Positions 1 to 11,300 of a DNA stretch of 64,000 bases are shown piece after piece. Position 1 is the stretch's first letter, and each line of letters begins with the position of its first letter. Where the stretch lies: the NCBI GenBank assembly GCA_020310875.1, contig CM035423.1:131376138-131440137 (forward strand). Direction: 5' to 3'. The stretch is from Ceratopteris richardii. Taxonomy: Eukaryota > Streptophyta > Polypodiopsida > Polypodiales > Pteridaceae. The notes beneath the pieces are model-generated. The model was given only the letters and a program-made list of their open reading frames with translations, did not search any database and had not been told where the DNA came from. Both the position numbers and the translations under genes were made by a program.

Positions 1-1
1 T

Positions 2-2281
2 GATTATCTTTGGAATGCAGGTATTAAGAGAGAAATAACTTGCAGGTATACACCACAACAAAATGGTGTAGCAGAAAGAAGGAACAGGACTTTGGTTGAG
101 TTTGCTAGAGCTATGCTAAAGGAGAAGAACTGTCCAAATTATCTTTGGGCTGAGGCTGTAAATACAGCTACATATCTTGTGAATAGATTACCATGTGCAG
201 CTCTGAATGGAATGACTCCATATGAAGCTTGGTGGGGTAAGAAACCAACACTAGATCATTGTAGAGTGTTTGGATCAATTGCATATGCTTATGTGCCATC
301 ACAACTTAGGCATAAACTTGAACCAAAGGCAGAAAAATATGTGTTCATTGGTTATGATGAAAAGCAGATGGGTTACAGGTTGTGGAATCCTCTAACAAAA
401 CAATTTATTGTTTCTAGAGATGTTACATTTGATGAACATAAAAGTTGGTATGCAGATCAAAGTCATACAGCTGAAGAATTTGAAGAAGAGGTAAGAAGAT
501 GTGAGAAAGGAAAATCAATTGTGCAGGTGAATAGAGATGAAGACTATATGCAAGCAAGTACATCCAGAAGTGGATTAACAAGAATGAATGAAGAAGCTCC
601 TATATTTGATGAAGAGGTGTATCCAGAAACTTATGAAGAATGTGAACCAAGAAGGTCAAGCAGGACAAGGAGACAACCAGAAAGGTATTCTTATGATACT
701 TCTTACATAACTCAAAAGAACTATGCATATATGGTGAAAGATGATGAAGAACCTCAGAACTATGATGAAGCTAAAGGTAAGAAGCAATGGGAAGAAGCAA
801 TGAAGGAAGAGTTCAATGCACTGGAGGAGAACAAGACATGGGAACTTGTTCCTAAACCAAATGGTAAGAAAGTAATTGGAAATAAATGGGTTTATAAAGT
901 GAAGAAGCTTGCAGATGGAAGTATAGCCAGATACAAAGCTAGATTGGTGGTGAAAGGCTATGCCCAGACCTATGGCATAGATTATGATGAGACATTCAGT
1001 CCCGTAGCTAAGATGTCAACTATAAGGATAATCATTGCTATTGCAGCTTCAAAAGGATGGACTCTAAGTCAATTGGATATAAAAAATGCATTCTTGAATG
1101 GATACATATCAGATGAGGTATACATGGAACAACCTCAACGGTTTATAGATTCCAGGTATCCAAATTTTGTTTGCAGGTTGAGAAGAGCATTGTATGGATT
1201 GAAGCAAGCTCCAAGAGCTTGGAACTATAGACTGGTGAAGTATCTCAATGATCTTGGATATCAAAGTTCAAAAGCAGATTCAAGTCTACTTATCAAAAGA
1301 ACAGAGGAAGGTACAATCTACATTTGTATTTATGTAGATGACATTATAATCACAGGTACTTCAGATGAAGAAATCAAGGAGGTAAAGAGATTACTTGAGA
1401 AAGAGTTTAAGATCAGTGACCTAGGAAAGTTATCATACTTTCTTGGAATGGAAGTTACTTATACAGATCATGGCATATATGTGTCACAAGAAAGGTATCT
1501 TCTGAACTTGTTGAAGAAGTTTGATATGGAAAATTGCAGAGAAGCTTCAACTCCACTTGAAGTTAATCACAAGCTCAGTAAATATGATGGTGCAGACTAC
1601 AAAGATATGAGGAAGTATCAATCTCTTGTGGGTAGTTTGATTTATGCTACACTAACAAGACCTGATCTTAGTTATGCAGTGGGAGTTTTGTCACAATTCA
1701 TGCATTGTCCAAAGGACCCACATTGGATTGCAGGTCAAAGAGTTCTCAGATATATCAAAGGAACTATAAAGGAAGGATTATATTATCCTTTTACATCAGA
1801 TTTGAAGTTAAGAGCCTACAGTGACTCAGACTGGGCAGGTAACCAAGATGACAGAAGATCAACTCATGGTTACATGATATACATTGGTGATAAGCTTGTA
1901 AGTTGGTGTTCAAAGAAACAACATACAGTAGCATTATCATCAACTGAAGCAGAGTACAAAGGACTTGTGGAAGCAGCTAAGGAAGTCATATGGATGCAGA
2001 CATTGTTCAAGAGCTTAGGCATTGATCAAGGTACACCTACAATACATGGAGATAATATGAGTTCACTTTATCTTGCAGCAAATCCAGTATTTCATGCAAG
2101 GACAAAGCACATAGAGATACAATATCATTTTCTCAGAGAAAAGGTAATGGAGAAGGAGATTGAAGTGGAGTACATTTCTACTAAAGATCAGTTAGCAGAC
2201 ATAATGACAAAGAGCTTGGATGGTGTGAAGACCAGCAGATTCAAAAGCATGGCAGGAGTAAAAGAAAAGAAGATGATATGA
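2..2281 (+). CDS. pol: Copia pol, 3' part: integrase C-end, RT, RNase H
   Basis: The frame is already open at base 2, so the true start lies outside the window; an apparent start at 92 is a TTG inside the integrase. The order is the integrase glutamate block (QQNGVAERRNR, near base 53), the integrase C-terminal region (GYDEKQMGYRLWNP), an acidic linker, RT with LDIKNAFLNG and the catalytic YVDD at 1331-1342, then RNase H with SDSDWAG, STEAEYK and the TKHIEIQYHF tail. No stop or shift interrupts about 760 codons, unlike every other pol in this window. The product would copy element RNA into cDNA in cytoplasmic particles and integrate it. It closely resembles the broken element at 44213-50766. 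Lineage within Ty1/copia was not resolved. Confidence 0.93.
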   Translation, partial: DYLWNAGIKREITCRYTPQQNGVAERRNRTLVEFARAMLKEKNCPNYLWAEAVNTATYLVNRLPCAALNGMTPYEAWWGKKPTLDHCRVFGSIAYAYVPSQLRHKLEPKAEKYVFIGYDEKQMGYRLWNPLTKQFIVSRDVTFDEHKSWYADQSHTAEEFEEEVRRCEKGKSIVQVNRDEDYMQASTSRSGLTRMNEEAPIFDEEVYPETYEECEPRRSSRTRRQPERYSYDTSYITQKNYAYMVKDDEEPQNYDEAKGKKQWEEAMKEEFNALEENKTWELVPKPNGKKVIGNKWVYKVKKLADGSIARYKARLVVKGYAQTYGIDYDETFSPVAKMSTIRIIIAIAASKGWTLSQLDIKNAFLNGYISDEVYMEQPQRFIDSRYPNFVCRLRRALYGLKQAPRAWNYRLVKYLNDLGYQSSKADSSLLIKRTEEGTIYICIYVDDIIITGTSDEEIKEVKRLLEKEFKISDLGKLSYFLGMEVTYTDHGIYVSQERYLLNLLKKFDMENCREASTPLEVNHKLSKYDGADYKDMRKYQSLVGSLIYATLTRPDLSYAVGVLSQFMHCPKDPHWIAGQRVLRYIKGTIKEGLYYPFTSDLKLRAYSDSDWAGNQDDRRSTHGYMIYIGDKLVSWCSKKQHTVALSSTEAEYKGLVEAAKEVIWMQTLFKSLGIDQGTPTIHGDNMSSLYLAANPVFHARTKHIEIQYHFLREKVMEKEIEVEYISTKDQLADIMTKSLDGVKTSRFKSMAGVKEKKMI

Positions 2282-2307
2282 AGAAACAGGGAATGTCAAT
2301 TAGTGAT

Positions 2308-2318
2308 TGAGGGGGAGC
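2308..2318 (+). other. Polypurine tract of the copia element
   Basis: TTGAGGGGGAGC lies 26 bases after the pol stop and directly before a TGTTGG LTR start. The same tract sits at the same place in the element at 44213-50766. It is the expected plus-strand DNA primer. Confidence 0.85.
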
Positions 2319-2720
2319 TGTTGGAGAAACAATCACTAATTAGACATATATTTGAAGGTCAAATCTTAGAAAGAAAACCCCATGCCTATGTGAAGGGACA
2401 AATTCACAAGTGTATCATACTTGTAAAGTTAGTTCACTTTAGTTCTAGAAGTTTTTTAAAAATCACGGGAATGAGAAAATCTATATAAGTTAGTTTGTAT
2501 CAACTGACGCGGTGAGAGAATAGAGAGAAGAAGTAGAAGAAGGAGTTCATATATACGACTGTGTATAGTCGGGATTCTTTGAGTGACAAAGCATCTGTAA
2601 AACTTCTGAGTTTTTTATAGTTATGATAAGAACTGAGTAAAGTTCTGTGTATGAGCCTCTCTCCATCATCTCCATGATTACCTACTGTGTGATGAGTTAC
2701 AAAGATCAAGTTTTCCAAGC
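2319..2720 (+). repeat. 3' LTR of copia element, start region
   Basis: It begins TGTTGGAGAAAC after the polypurine tract. A TATA box (CTATATAAG, 2481-2489) and a purine-rich stretch (about 2512-2545) lie where the related LTR at 49622-50766 has its TATA box and AGAAGAGGGG tract. The words GTGAAGGGACAAATTCAC also match that LTR. Similarity becomes hard to follow after about 2700, where the palindrome array begins. The LTR end was not found, so its true length is unknown. A small open frame at 2303-2488 is just LTR. Confidence 0.7.
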
Positions 2721-2723
2721 AAC

Positions 2724-3024
2724 TCGATGCCTGACATCGAATCTCTGTTGATAAGTCATATTTTCTTTTATATTTTTCATTCAGTACTGAAGTGTTTGAA
2801 AAACATGATGTTGTTGGAGCAACTCGATGCCTGGCATCGAATTCCAGTTGATAAGTCATATTCTAAGTGTGCATGAAATCACCTATAGTTTTGGTGTCCA
2901 AAAGATCAAGACTTTATGCGGGAAGTCGATGCCCGGCATCGAATCCCTGCTGAAAAGTGGCCAAAAACATCCCAAGTCGATGCCCGGCATCGAATTCTCG
3001 TTGCAAGTCGATGCTAGGCATCGA
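2724..3024. repeat. Array of five 17-bp palindromes
   Basis: The palindrome TCGATGCCNGGCATCGA occurs at 2724, 2824, 2926, 2977 and 3008, with one changed arm base in the first and last copies. The arms of 8 bases are perfect in copies 2 to 4. Each copy is followed by AATYYC and often GTTGATAAG, so the unit is longer than the palindrome. Spacings are 100, 102, 51 and 31 bases. Because the core is palindromic, both strands spell the peptide MPGI in short open frames, which explains them without a gene. Function is unknown; hairpin formation or a dimeric protein site are possible. Confidence 0.85.
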
Positions 3025-3060
3025 ATTCTAATTGATAGGAATTGGAGGAGACACCATTGA

Positions 3061-3642
3061 GTGTCAAGGGGAGATTTCAATGTCCTTGCATCTTGGAAAC
3101 GCTACCATGAACCAAAGATTCTTAGATTACAAGGATGCAGACCTTCTAGAATAACTTGCCTAGGCCAGGATTGGATCTTTGAAGATGAAGTCAGTATCCA
3201 CCTCTCCCAAGGATACATATCTGCTAAAATAGACCATAAGGAAGTCTTTAGTCTTCTAGATGAAAAAACTTCAAAATCTATGGGCAACAAGACACCTAGA
3301 ATCACGAGTCTAGAGGAGCTAGTGCATGAACTCTGAGCAAGAACCTTGTACAACGATTATTCTGCTTCCAATTCATCTACACCTTGCACAAAACTACATG
3401 ATCAACCTCTCAATTCTTACCAAGAGAGTGAGCCCAAGCAATTGAGTGAGGATAGTTTGCTTAGAGGAATTGGCAAGAAAATCAGGCGATCAATGATCTT
3501 ATCAACTACAAGAAGACAAAAATTCCTAAGTGGAAGACAAGAATGGATTAGGAAAGATCAACTAGAACAATACGAATGGCAAAAGAAGGTACAATCATGT
3601 CAACATTCGATGACACTAGAAGATCACAACAATCTGCTATAA
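3061..3642 (+). pseudogene. Uncharacterised repeat-borne ORF remnants
   Basis: Two short frames (3061-3336 and 3346-3642) follow the palindrome array and lie in different registers. The first contains SRITCLGQDWIFEDEV and GYISAKIDHKEVFSLLDE; the second is Ser/Gln/Lys-rich. I do not recognise a domain. They lie upstream of the ORF family at 3951-6677 on the same strand and may be its 5' part, but the copy at 55926-57880 does not let me confirm this. Bases 3650-3950 hold no frame I can support. Confidence 0.3.
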
Positions 3643-3950
3643 CAAAGCAAAAATTTAGGATTTTACATGTATGAATGCCTAAGAGACTGATGGAGTTTCA
3701 ATGATCACAACGATTCATCTAGATTCCAAAATAGGTCAAGAAACAAGCAAAACAAGAGATCAAAAAGTTTGATGAAGTGACACAGCGGTATACCCATGAC
3801 TTCAACAAGAGGTCCAAGGAAAAGAAACAACAATGAACTACTAAAAAGAAAAAACTTCTAAACAAGGACAAAGGTAAATGGAGGATTGCTTCAAAGAATT
3901 CACCTACATCAGCACAACGAAACATTCCACGAAGAAAACAAACTACGACA

Positions 3951-6677
3951 TTGAAGTGGAGACTAAAGAAGCAACAAGAAGTGTGCCAGAACAATCAAGC
4001 AAATGCATCCTACACTGAGAGTGAGTTAAATGCATCCAAAGTATGCATGATAGGACCACCCTACAAGGCCATGCATTCAGCACATAGCTTTTTCAACAAG
4101 CATAGTGGTGCACATTTCCTATACAAGAATAGGACTTATCTTGTACCATAATAGCCCAAATAAAACCAATGTACATCAATAATTGCTTCTGCTATAAACT
4201 AACCTTTATGTTTTCTTACAACCATAAAAATAAGAAAATGGAAAAAAATAGAAGGTCTGGTATCACGCTCTACCTAAACTAGTAAGGGGGAATCCTGTTC
4301 ACAAGAAACACAGATTCACTACACATGACTAGAAAGGAAGCAATTTTTTGTACTTGAGACTAATTCTCAATTGCATTGCAAGTGGAGATGGCTTCTGAGG
4401 ACTCTGAAGCAGCAATGCAAGAGGAAATTTTGGAATTTCCATTGAAAAGCATAACTAAGGCAAATTTACATTGATTTTATGAAGATCAACCAGCAGGTGA
4501 ACATCTATTTCTAGTCAGCATAAAAATCATGGACAGGGATCATTAGTTCCGTGTAATGTCGCAGGATTTTTGGATACTCCATGCAATTCCATCAATCTTG
4601 GACATCTTGACAAAGGCAAGCATCAACAAATATTTTGCATTTCCTATTTACAAGTCGGACTTTGGAAGATGCACTCAGGTGATGAACACTCTACATCCAA
4701 CATTCGATATTCCCTCCGTACCGAAAGCAAAAGTACTCGATTTACAAGGGAACTGGATCACAATTAAATTCACACACAAGTTGATTAAAGAAGCATTGAT
4801 TGAACTAAAGAAGGTGTCATAGATCTTAACGAAGAAAGCCATGAAGCTAAAAAGAGAACCTTTTTGGATATCAATAGAATTGATAATAAGGAAGTGGTCC
4901 ATTTAGTGCACCAATATTTTTGCTTTCCGAATATGCATTGATACACAACACCACTGAAAATAGTAGTTCAACTATTGTCCCATGCAATCAAGCAAGTGAG
5001 CAACCAGATAAATCTAACACCCTATGTTCAATAATGCTTATTTGAATCCAAGAAACAGTGGGGCCACAAAAATTTTCTTAATGGAAGTGTGTCATTGAAG
5101 ATGCTTATCTATCATGCACTAAACATCCGAGAACATCTATGAAAGATGCCTTCAACAATTGAAATGGAAAAACATGAAAAATTCGTTATTGTCCCTAAAA
5201 AGAAAGAGAGTGCAGTCATCATAGAAGCCACTGAGATGAGCTCTAAACCTTTGATGTGAGGAGCAAAATGACTACGAGAAGCTCTTTAAGAGGAAACTAA
5301 TCGAACTTTGAAAGGGATACATATACTGCCAAGAACACAATTACAAAAGCACACATCGATTACTAAGTCTGAATTACAAGAGGCACTATTACAAACTCAT
5401 GAGTATACAAAAGGAAAAGTTAACTTATTAGCGCAAGGTCATCACTATCATCAATCAAGTGCAACATATCACAATCAACCAAGAAAAAAGATTAACAAAA
5501 TTCCATAGATATAGAGAATTGGGATTAATCAATTCAAGCTCATCATATGAATCCCAAAAGTCAACAACCAGTCCACTATGAATGTGGACATCCACACCAA
5601 AAAAAATGATGAGAGAGGATGGGATGAATTTAATCAACTGGTAGACCAACAAGAAGTAGCCAGCAAAGAGCAAAACGAAGAGAGATCTAGTCGACTTGCA
5701 CAAGAACAAGAAAATAGCCAACAAGACAAAGGTGTGTACACTATTCAAATCAATGAAGTAACAAAGCTTCAAATTATAGAAATTAACCTTGAAAACTAGA
5801 AGGCAATAAAGCATCCCAAGAAAGAACCATTAGAAGAAGACTTCCTTGAAAAGGAACCAATTGTACCCATCAGAGTGGTGGCAGAACCATCACCTATGGA
5901 TGTGACATTTGAACGCAATTCATCAAAACCAAACACAACACACGAGGATGAACAATAGGTTGACCTTCATATCACACAACCATTTAATGAGACAATACAT
6001 ATTGACAAAGGAAAGGACATAAAAATCAGTGACGAATTGATCATACCACAAACATGGCTGAACCAACCAAAGATTGCATGGTGTGAACAACCAAATTTTG
6101 AATTTCAAGATATACTCCGGTTCCAGATTTAGAAATCAAAATTACCAATAAAGTGTTGAGCATGGTTCTCACAGTTCTAAAGGTGATCAAACATGCGAAA
6201 TATACATTTTTGAACTTCATTGGCATTAACAAGGGCACAAATGCTCTGATTTTTTATCTTTCTATCATGCCTAGTCACCTTACCATAATGGCTATTTATT
6301 ATTGGCTCATGTTTTGGCCAAGTCCATACATGCAAACGTTCAAAGAAGCATCCTTTACAAGATTTTTTGAAATGGACTTTGAAATATTTTTGAAAATGTC
6401 TTCAAACTTAAATGCTTGACTAGTGGCATATGAGCTAAGCTTCTTCGTAGGTCAAAGACAAGCACCAAAGGATGGTATTAAATCAGCTCAATGGAAAGCG
6501 TTAATGCTATGTGAAGCCAATCTGCTTAACCAAAAAGAGCAAACAATATTCCAAACGTACTCACGTCACCTATCAAAGTCTATCAGGGATGATGAAGTTC
6601 AAGAGGAGGGAGGTGTGGAGGGAGAATCCACCAAGAGAAAAAGAAGAAGAAAATCAAAACGCAAAGTAGCTCAATGA
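3951..6677 (+). pseudogene. Uncharacterised repeat ORF family, plus-strand copy
   Basis: A decayed coding region with many stops and shifts. Recognisable blocks in order: YKAMHSAHSFFNK (about 4055), ILHAIPSILDILTKASINK (4556-4822), SKKQWGHKNFLNGSVSLKML (about 5045), LQEALLQTHEY and LLAQGHHYHQ (5308-5508), GWDEFNQLVDQQ (about 5612), and a C-terminal part (6153-6677) ending in a basic tail, KRKRRRKSKRKVAQ. The blocks from 4055 to 5800 recur in the same order on the minus strand at 57618-56207, so this was once a real protein spread by a mobile element. No RT, integrase, zinc knuckle or protease motif is visible. It might be a gag-like or accessory ORF of a gypsy-type element; function unknown. 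Confidence 0.6.
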
Positions 6678-7657
6678 AAGACAGTAGTAAATGCACATTC
6701 TTCATTTTGCACAAGATTAGCTGACTCTATTTTGGTTGTAGAGGCCTCTACAACAACCATTCCAACCTCTTTGTTCTGTACCTCTTTTGTAGCAAGTTTT
6801 GGACAACTCTTAATGACATGATCATTTCCTTTACAGTATTTGCAAAATAAATTTTGCTGTTCTCTTTTCTTCTTGTCCATGTCATCCTTCTTTGATTATG
6901 TAGAATTAGCATATTTTTTCTTATTAATAGATGAGCTCCATTTACCTTTGCCCTCTGACTAGCCAAGAAACTTTGATATGCAACATGCATAATGGACCTA
7001 TTTTGCCTATACTGATCTTCCTACAACAAAACAAAGAATAAATCTTCAAATGTTAAGGCATTTGGATTGCTTTTCATCATCAATCAAAGAGTAGAAGTAA
7101 ACTATGATATGAATCTAGATGACCATTCAGAACGGTTTGCCCAAGTGAACTGTTAGGAAAAACTTCATCAACAGAAATCAACTACTCATTCAAATCTTTG
7201 ATCTTTGTCAAAAAAATGTCCATGGAATCTCGTTCATTCATGTGCTCATTCTCCAATTGTTTTCAGATGTAAGCAACATGAACCTCATTCCTTGCCTCCT
7301 ATAAAGTGATAAGTGTATCCCAAGCATCATTTTGGAGGAGTGAATGTGAGGAATAATGGCATGTTTGCTAGACAAGGCTATCAATGCATGTGCCTGAGCA
7401 TCTTTTCCATCCCAACGAAGTTGCTCTATAGTAGGTGCAACAAGAACCACATCATGAACATGAACCTAAAGAATATCACCATGTTCAATGCCATTTGCAC
7501 CACCTTCAATAACTTATAGGAAATTTTTCAACACCCTGCACAATATTCATCAATCCTTGTGATGCATCATAGAAGCCCATAATGGGTAATTGGTACCATC
7601 CAAATTATCTTAAATAACCAACATATGGAATACATCACCGCTTTCAACCATGGCCAT
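6678..7657 (-). pseudogene. gag: Copia gag fragment, minus strand
   Basis: Read on the minus strand, gag starts near 7657 (MAMVESGDVFHML), followed by DGTNYPLWA in another register, QLRWDGKDAQAHALIA (about 7400) and the zinc knuckle CKYCKGNDHVIKSC (6671-6880). Gag would bind element RNA and form the particle. At least four frame changes and several stops separate the blocks. Its nearest relative in the window is the minus-strand copia element at 36000-39875, which shares the text VEAST and ANLVQNEE. Pol is absent: the sequence ends at 6678, where the plus-strand ORF family stops abruptly. Confidence 0.75.
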
Positions 7658-7699
7658 TTATAGCCTAAACAAGTTGGGGATTGGAGTCTCATTACAATG

Positions 7700-8319
7700 A
7701 TGATCATTACATATAAAGTCTTTGCAAATTTTTTCATGTTGGATGTTAAGCAGATTATTCACAATGTGGTGCATACTACACAAATAGGTTTTATACATTG
7801 TAGATCAAGATAGTGCATTATAAGTGGACATACATGGATGTTTAGCCCAATCTTTCCCTATTTCATGATCTACAAAGCAGGGCTGCCCTCTCGGTCCACT
7901 TCTTTATGCATTGACATCAATTCCACTGTTCTATTTGTTGGAGGCCAAAATAAATTCTGCTGTTATTCAAGGAATCTCCATCCATGGAGTTCAAAACAAT
8001 AGCCTTGGGATTTGTAGATGAAACTTTTATTTTCACAAAGGCCTCTCATGATAATATTGAAGGTATGCTTTCCTTTCTAGCTACATTCTCTACTACTTCA
8101 AGTCTGAAATTAATATGAAGGAGTCCTCCCTTCTTGATGTTTTTGCAAAGGAATTTGATACTTTGACATGGCATGGATAAACAATCCCTCGGAATAATGT
8201 TTTTCCACTATTGGCTTATACCCATTTGGAGCCGATGCACCGGTTATGAAAAAAGTTGATTGCGTAAAGCAAACATTTAGGGCGAAAACAGAATCACGAG
8301 TCTTCTCAATGGCCCCTAC
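7700..8319 (+). pseudogene. LINE reverse transcriptase, 5' part
   Basis: The plus strand reads YKVFANF, then TQIGFIHCRS, then QGCPLGPLLYAL (about 7873), then FVDETFIF in the place of the catalytic YADD box, then SLLDVFAKEFDTLTW. These are the ordered blocks of plant L1-type RT. The block between GFIHCRS and QGCPL is missing, so an internal deletion has occurred, and stops are frequent. The reading is cut at 8319 by the copia-type element and resumes at 12444. The intact protein would prime cDNA synthesis at a nicked target site. Confidence 0.65.
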
Positions 8320-8510
8320 TGTTGGGGATGTAAGGGTCATGTGACCTTACCCCCATATTCATATATATACATCATATATAGAGTATTGCCTCAAGAGAGA
8401 TCATTATGTGGGTTTCGAGGCTCCCACGCATATCCGCGCGTCTTTCCTCTCTTCTCTCTCCCTCCATCTCCTCCTTCCTTCCTCTTTCTTCTGCACTCCA
8501 AACCCCTTCA
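8320..8510 (+). repeat. 5' LTR of the non-autonomous copia element
   Basis: 191 bp, TGTTGGGGATG to CCCCTTCA. It has AT-rich TATATATA stretches (8355-8382) fit for a TATA box and a CT-rich 3' half. Matches 12250-12438 almost base for base apart from the last 40 bases. Confidence 0.9.
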
Positions 8511-8511
8511 T

Positions 8512-8523
8512 TGGTATCAGAGC
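8512..8523 (+). other. Primer-binding site, initiator Met tRNA
   Basis: TGGTATCAGAGC, one base after the LTR end, is the usual plant copia complement to the initiator Met tRNA 3' end. Confidence 0.88.
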
Positions 8524-10241
8524 ATGTTGAAGGCTAGTGTGCAACAAGCTTCAATGGAAGCTTAGGTGAGAAGAGGTAGAAGTGCAGGTCGGCATCTCTT
8601 GATATTTGTTCAGTATTTCGGTCATAACTCGAGCTACGAAGCTCGGATTGACGCGTTTTAAAGTTCTGTGTGTAGCTAACACGGAGAGCTACAACTTCAC
8701 AGAAGGGCGCAGAACCTAGTTCGGACTTTTGAAGTGCCGAAAATTCGAAAAACGCAGAGAATTGTAGAAAGCAAATCTACATTGAGTAGGACAGCAGATC
8801 GGTTTTTTTGTCATAACTTGAGTTCTACAGCTCGGAATGTGATGATTCAACTTGCTGTGCGTAGCTTGGAAAGATAGCTACAATTTTGTAGAAGAACACA
8901 GATCCAAATTCTGAGTTTTAGGTTGCCGAAATTGCAGAATACAGAGCAGTACTGTTGCAAGTGAAAGTGAAATTGACAGCAGATGCTTGTTTTGAGCATA
9001 TCTTGAGCTATACACCTCCGATTGAGGTGTTCTTTATGTCGTTACATAGCCAAGAAGTGGATCTTCAAGTTTGCTGAAGACCAAAAGTTCAGATTCAGAG
9101 GTTATCACCTCTGAAACAGCAAAACACAGAGCAGTACAGTTTTGCCCAAACAACCCTAATTGCACTTGGAGGTTGAATTTGCTTTGGAACTTCTTCGAGA
9201 GAGAATTTTTGGTGTGCAAGCTCTTATTTTCAGAGCTTCAAGACATTGTACATGTATGATCATTGTGGTAGCTCCTCCATATGAGAGTAGAGCATGATCT
9301 TGTCACGCGTTTGGCATGTAAGATGACATTGTGGTATACTCTTTTTGAGGTTTATGTCATCATGAGTTTGATCATGGATGTATAGTGGCATTGTGGTCTA
9401 CATCTTGCTTATGCCACTTGGTTATGGATTTACTTGCCGGTTGCACATACTTTTGTGAGAGTTGATTTTGGATCTTGTTTGGTACTTGTATCTTTTGTTT
9501 TCTTTGCAGGTACATGATCCAGATTGGAGCCTCAGTTACACATTCGTTTGTCATCATTATTAGCATTTGGTCATTGATTGATATGTATTTGCCAGTGTGA
9601 TTCTTGGCATATGTGGATGGTGATTCCCACATGGTTATTTTGGTTCTAGAGTCCATTTTACAGAGGAGATGCTGCCGAAATTTCATCGGCTTTTATGCTA
9701 GAAAGGAGCTCTTGTGGATCTTGAAGCTTTTGCGATAGCTTTGGATCATTGACTATCTCCATTCACTTGGACTTGGTCACAGGTTGTTTGTGACAAGTTG
9801 GACCATCTTGCAGGATTTATTCTTGAGTGGGAGTTGTATTGCCATTGTATTGGCGTGTATTGCCATTAGTTTTTTGGCACATGTAGTTGCCATTATCCTC
9901 TTGATTTATATCAGTGACAGGTGGTGACAGATTATTCATTGTTCTTTGCTGATTGGTTATCTTGTTTGATTGCTCAGTTTTCAGGGGATACTCTGTCGAA
10001 TTTTTCCCAGGATTCTTTCACATCTATTTGGTCCCTTTGGAGACTTGGTGAGCAGGCTTATGCTCATGGTTTTATATGCATGCTAGATGCATGGTTATGT
10101 GACAGGTGGTTCACATAGTTCCTTCTCCATCGAGACATTTGTGATATGACTTATGCATATGGATATGCAGGTGTGATCCTATTCAGGATAGAGTATTGTT
10201 TCTAGTCTCTTGTTATATTGCTAGTCTATTGGACTGCCAGC
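8524..10241 (+). repeat. Long non-coding leader with three degenerate ~187-bp repeats
   Basis: Between the primer site and gag lie 1.7 kb with no supportable frame. Three diverged units start at 8621, 8810 and 8994 with the related texts GTCATAACTCGAGCTACG, GTCATAACTTGAGTTCTA and GCATATCTTGAGCTATAC. Each continues with CAGCTCGG- or CCTCCG-like words, a GTAGCT or ATAGCC word and a GAAG.ACAGA-like word. From 9200 to 10200 the words CATTGTGGT and GCCATTGT recur. This may be a packaging or dimerisation leader; nothing proves that. Confidence 0.6.
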
Positions 10242-11300
10242 ATGGTGTCTTCTCGATTTGATGGCACTGACTTTCCGAGATGGAAAGCTCAGATGTGGCA
10301 TACATTGGTTCGTGCAGGGTTACACATGTATGTGCATAGAGATGCACAGAGGCCTCGTGACATGCCCGATCACGTATGGATGGATATGGATGCATTGGCC
10401 AGCTCCACTATCCGATTACAGCTTATGGATTCTATATATGAGTCTGTTATGTATGAGGAGACGAGTAGTGCATTATGGCAGAGACTACATGATATGTATG
10501 CGAGTCCATTGACTCATGTGAGACATAGATCACATCGACGACTTCGATGTTGGCACTGTGGCCGTGATGGCCATACTCGACGACGTTGCTTCAGGCGGAT
10601 GCGACGATGACGTCAGAGATATGCACGTGATGCAGATCAGGTAGTGGTTTCAGGAGATTCTATGGCAGTTGATTATGCTAGTGATGGAGATATCACTTTC
10701 TCCTATGGTTCATCTCATGATTCCTCTTGCTCATTAGATAGCACACATATGGCTTGGTTGCTTGATGCATTAGCTACTTTTCATGTTACTCCACATCGTG
10801 AGTGGTTTTGTCGATTCTCAGGTGAGAGTCGTGGATGTGTGCACATGCCTGATGGTACGACATATGATATTGAGGGTGCAGGAGATGTATGCATTATGCT
10901 ACCTAGTGGAGCATCACTTATGCTTAGACATGTACGTTATGTGCCTTCATTCCCTATGAGCTTGATTTCAGTTAGCCAGTTACAGGAGAGCAGATGTTAT
11001 GCATTCCTTGGTGAGCATCATTTTCAGTTGCAGTTGGGACAGCTTATGCTTGTCAGAGGTGCCAGGGTTGGGCACAGGTATCCACTGCAGGTACTTCATG
11101 TGAGAGACAGTCTCGTCTCAGTGGGAGTTCAGCCTTATGTGCGATGTGAGACTCGTCATGTCTCATTTTGTCTACCTACACATATGTCTATTGACATTCA
11201 TGATGCACATGTATGGCAGGATTCAGATGCTCAGATGGATGCACATGTAGAGCATGTTTTGGATGCTCATGATGCTTATATAGAGCAATGTGCGATGTGA
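10242..11300 (+). pseudogene. gag: Shortened gag and protease-region remnant, one TGA inside
   Basis: The ATG at 10242 starts MVSSRFDGTDFPRWKAQ, the typical copia gag opening. About 120 residues later comes the zinc knuckle CWHCGRDGHTRRRC; the middle of a normal gag (about 150 residues) is missing. A TGA at 10608-10610 separates it from the same-frame continuation. That continuation has WLLDALATFHVTP where a retropepsin has WLLDSGASxHVT, so the catalytic DSG is DAL and protease activity is not expected. Then come the usual beta-strand blocks DGTTYDIEGAGDV, LRHVRYVPSFPMSLISVSQL and the start of the gag-pre-integrase region. The frame then enters the first copy of a 151-bp duplication and stops at 11298. 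Confidence 0.82.

Noticed and set aside
2303..2488. 61-codon frame after the first copia pol
   Set aside because: It lies across the purine tract and LTR start.
2724..3060. Short palindromic repeats taken as a CRISPR array
   Set aside because: Spacing is irregular (31 to 102 bases), copies vary, there are no equal-length spacers and the context is plant retroelements.
2827..3080. Overlapping frames on both strands with repeated SMPGIE/SMPGID peptides
   Set aside because: The shared peptide is a direct result of the DNA palindrome; no independent coding evidence.
5455..5814. 119-codon minus-strand frame rich in Phe and Leu, membrane-like
   Set aside because: It is the antisense of the Lys/Glu-rich ORF family, which predicts such hydrophobic shadows.
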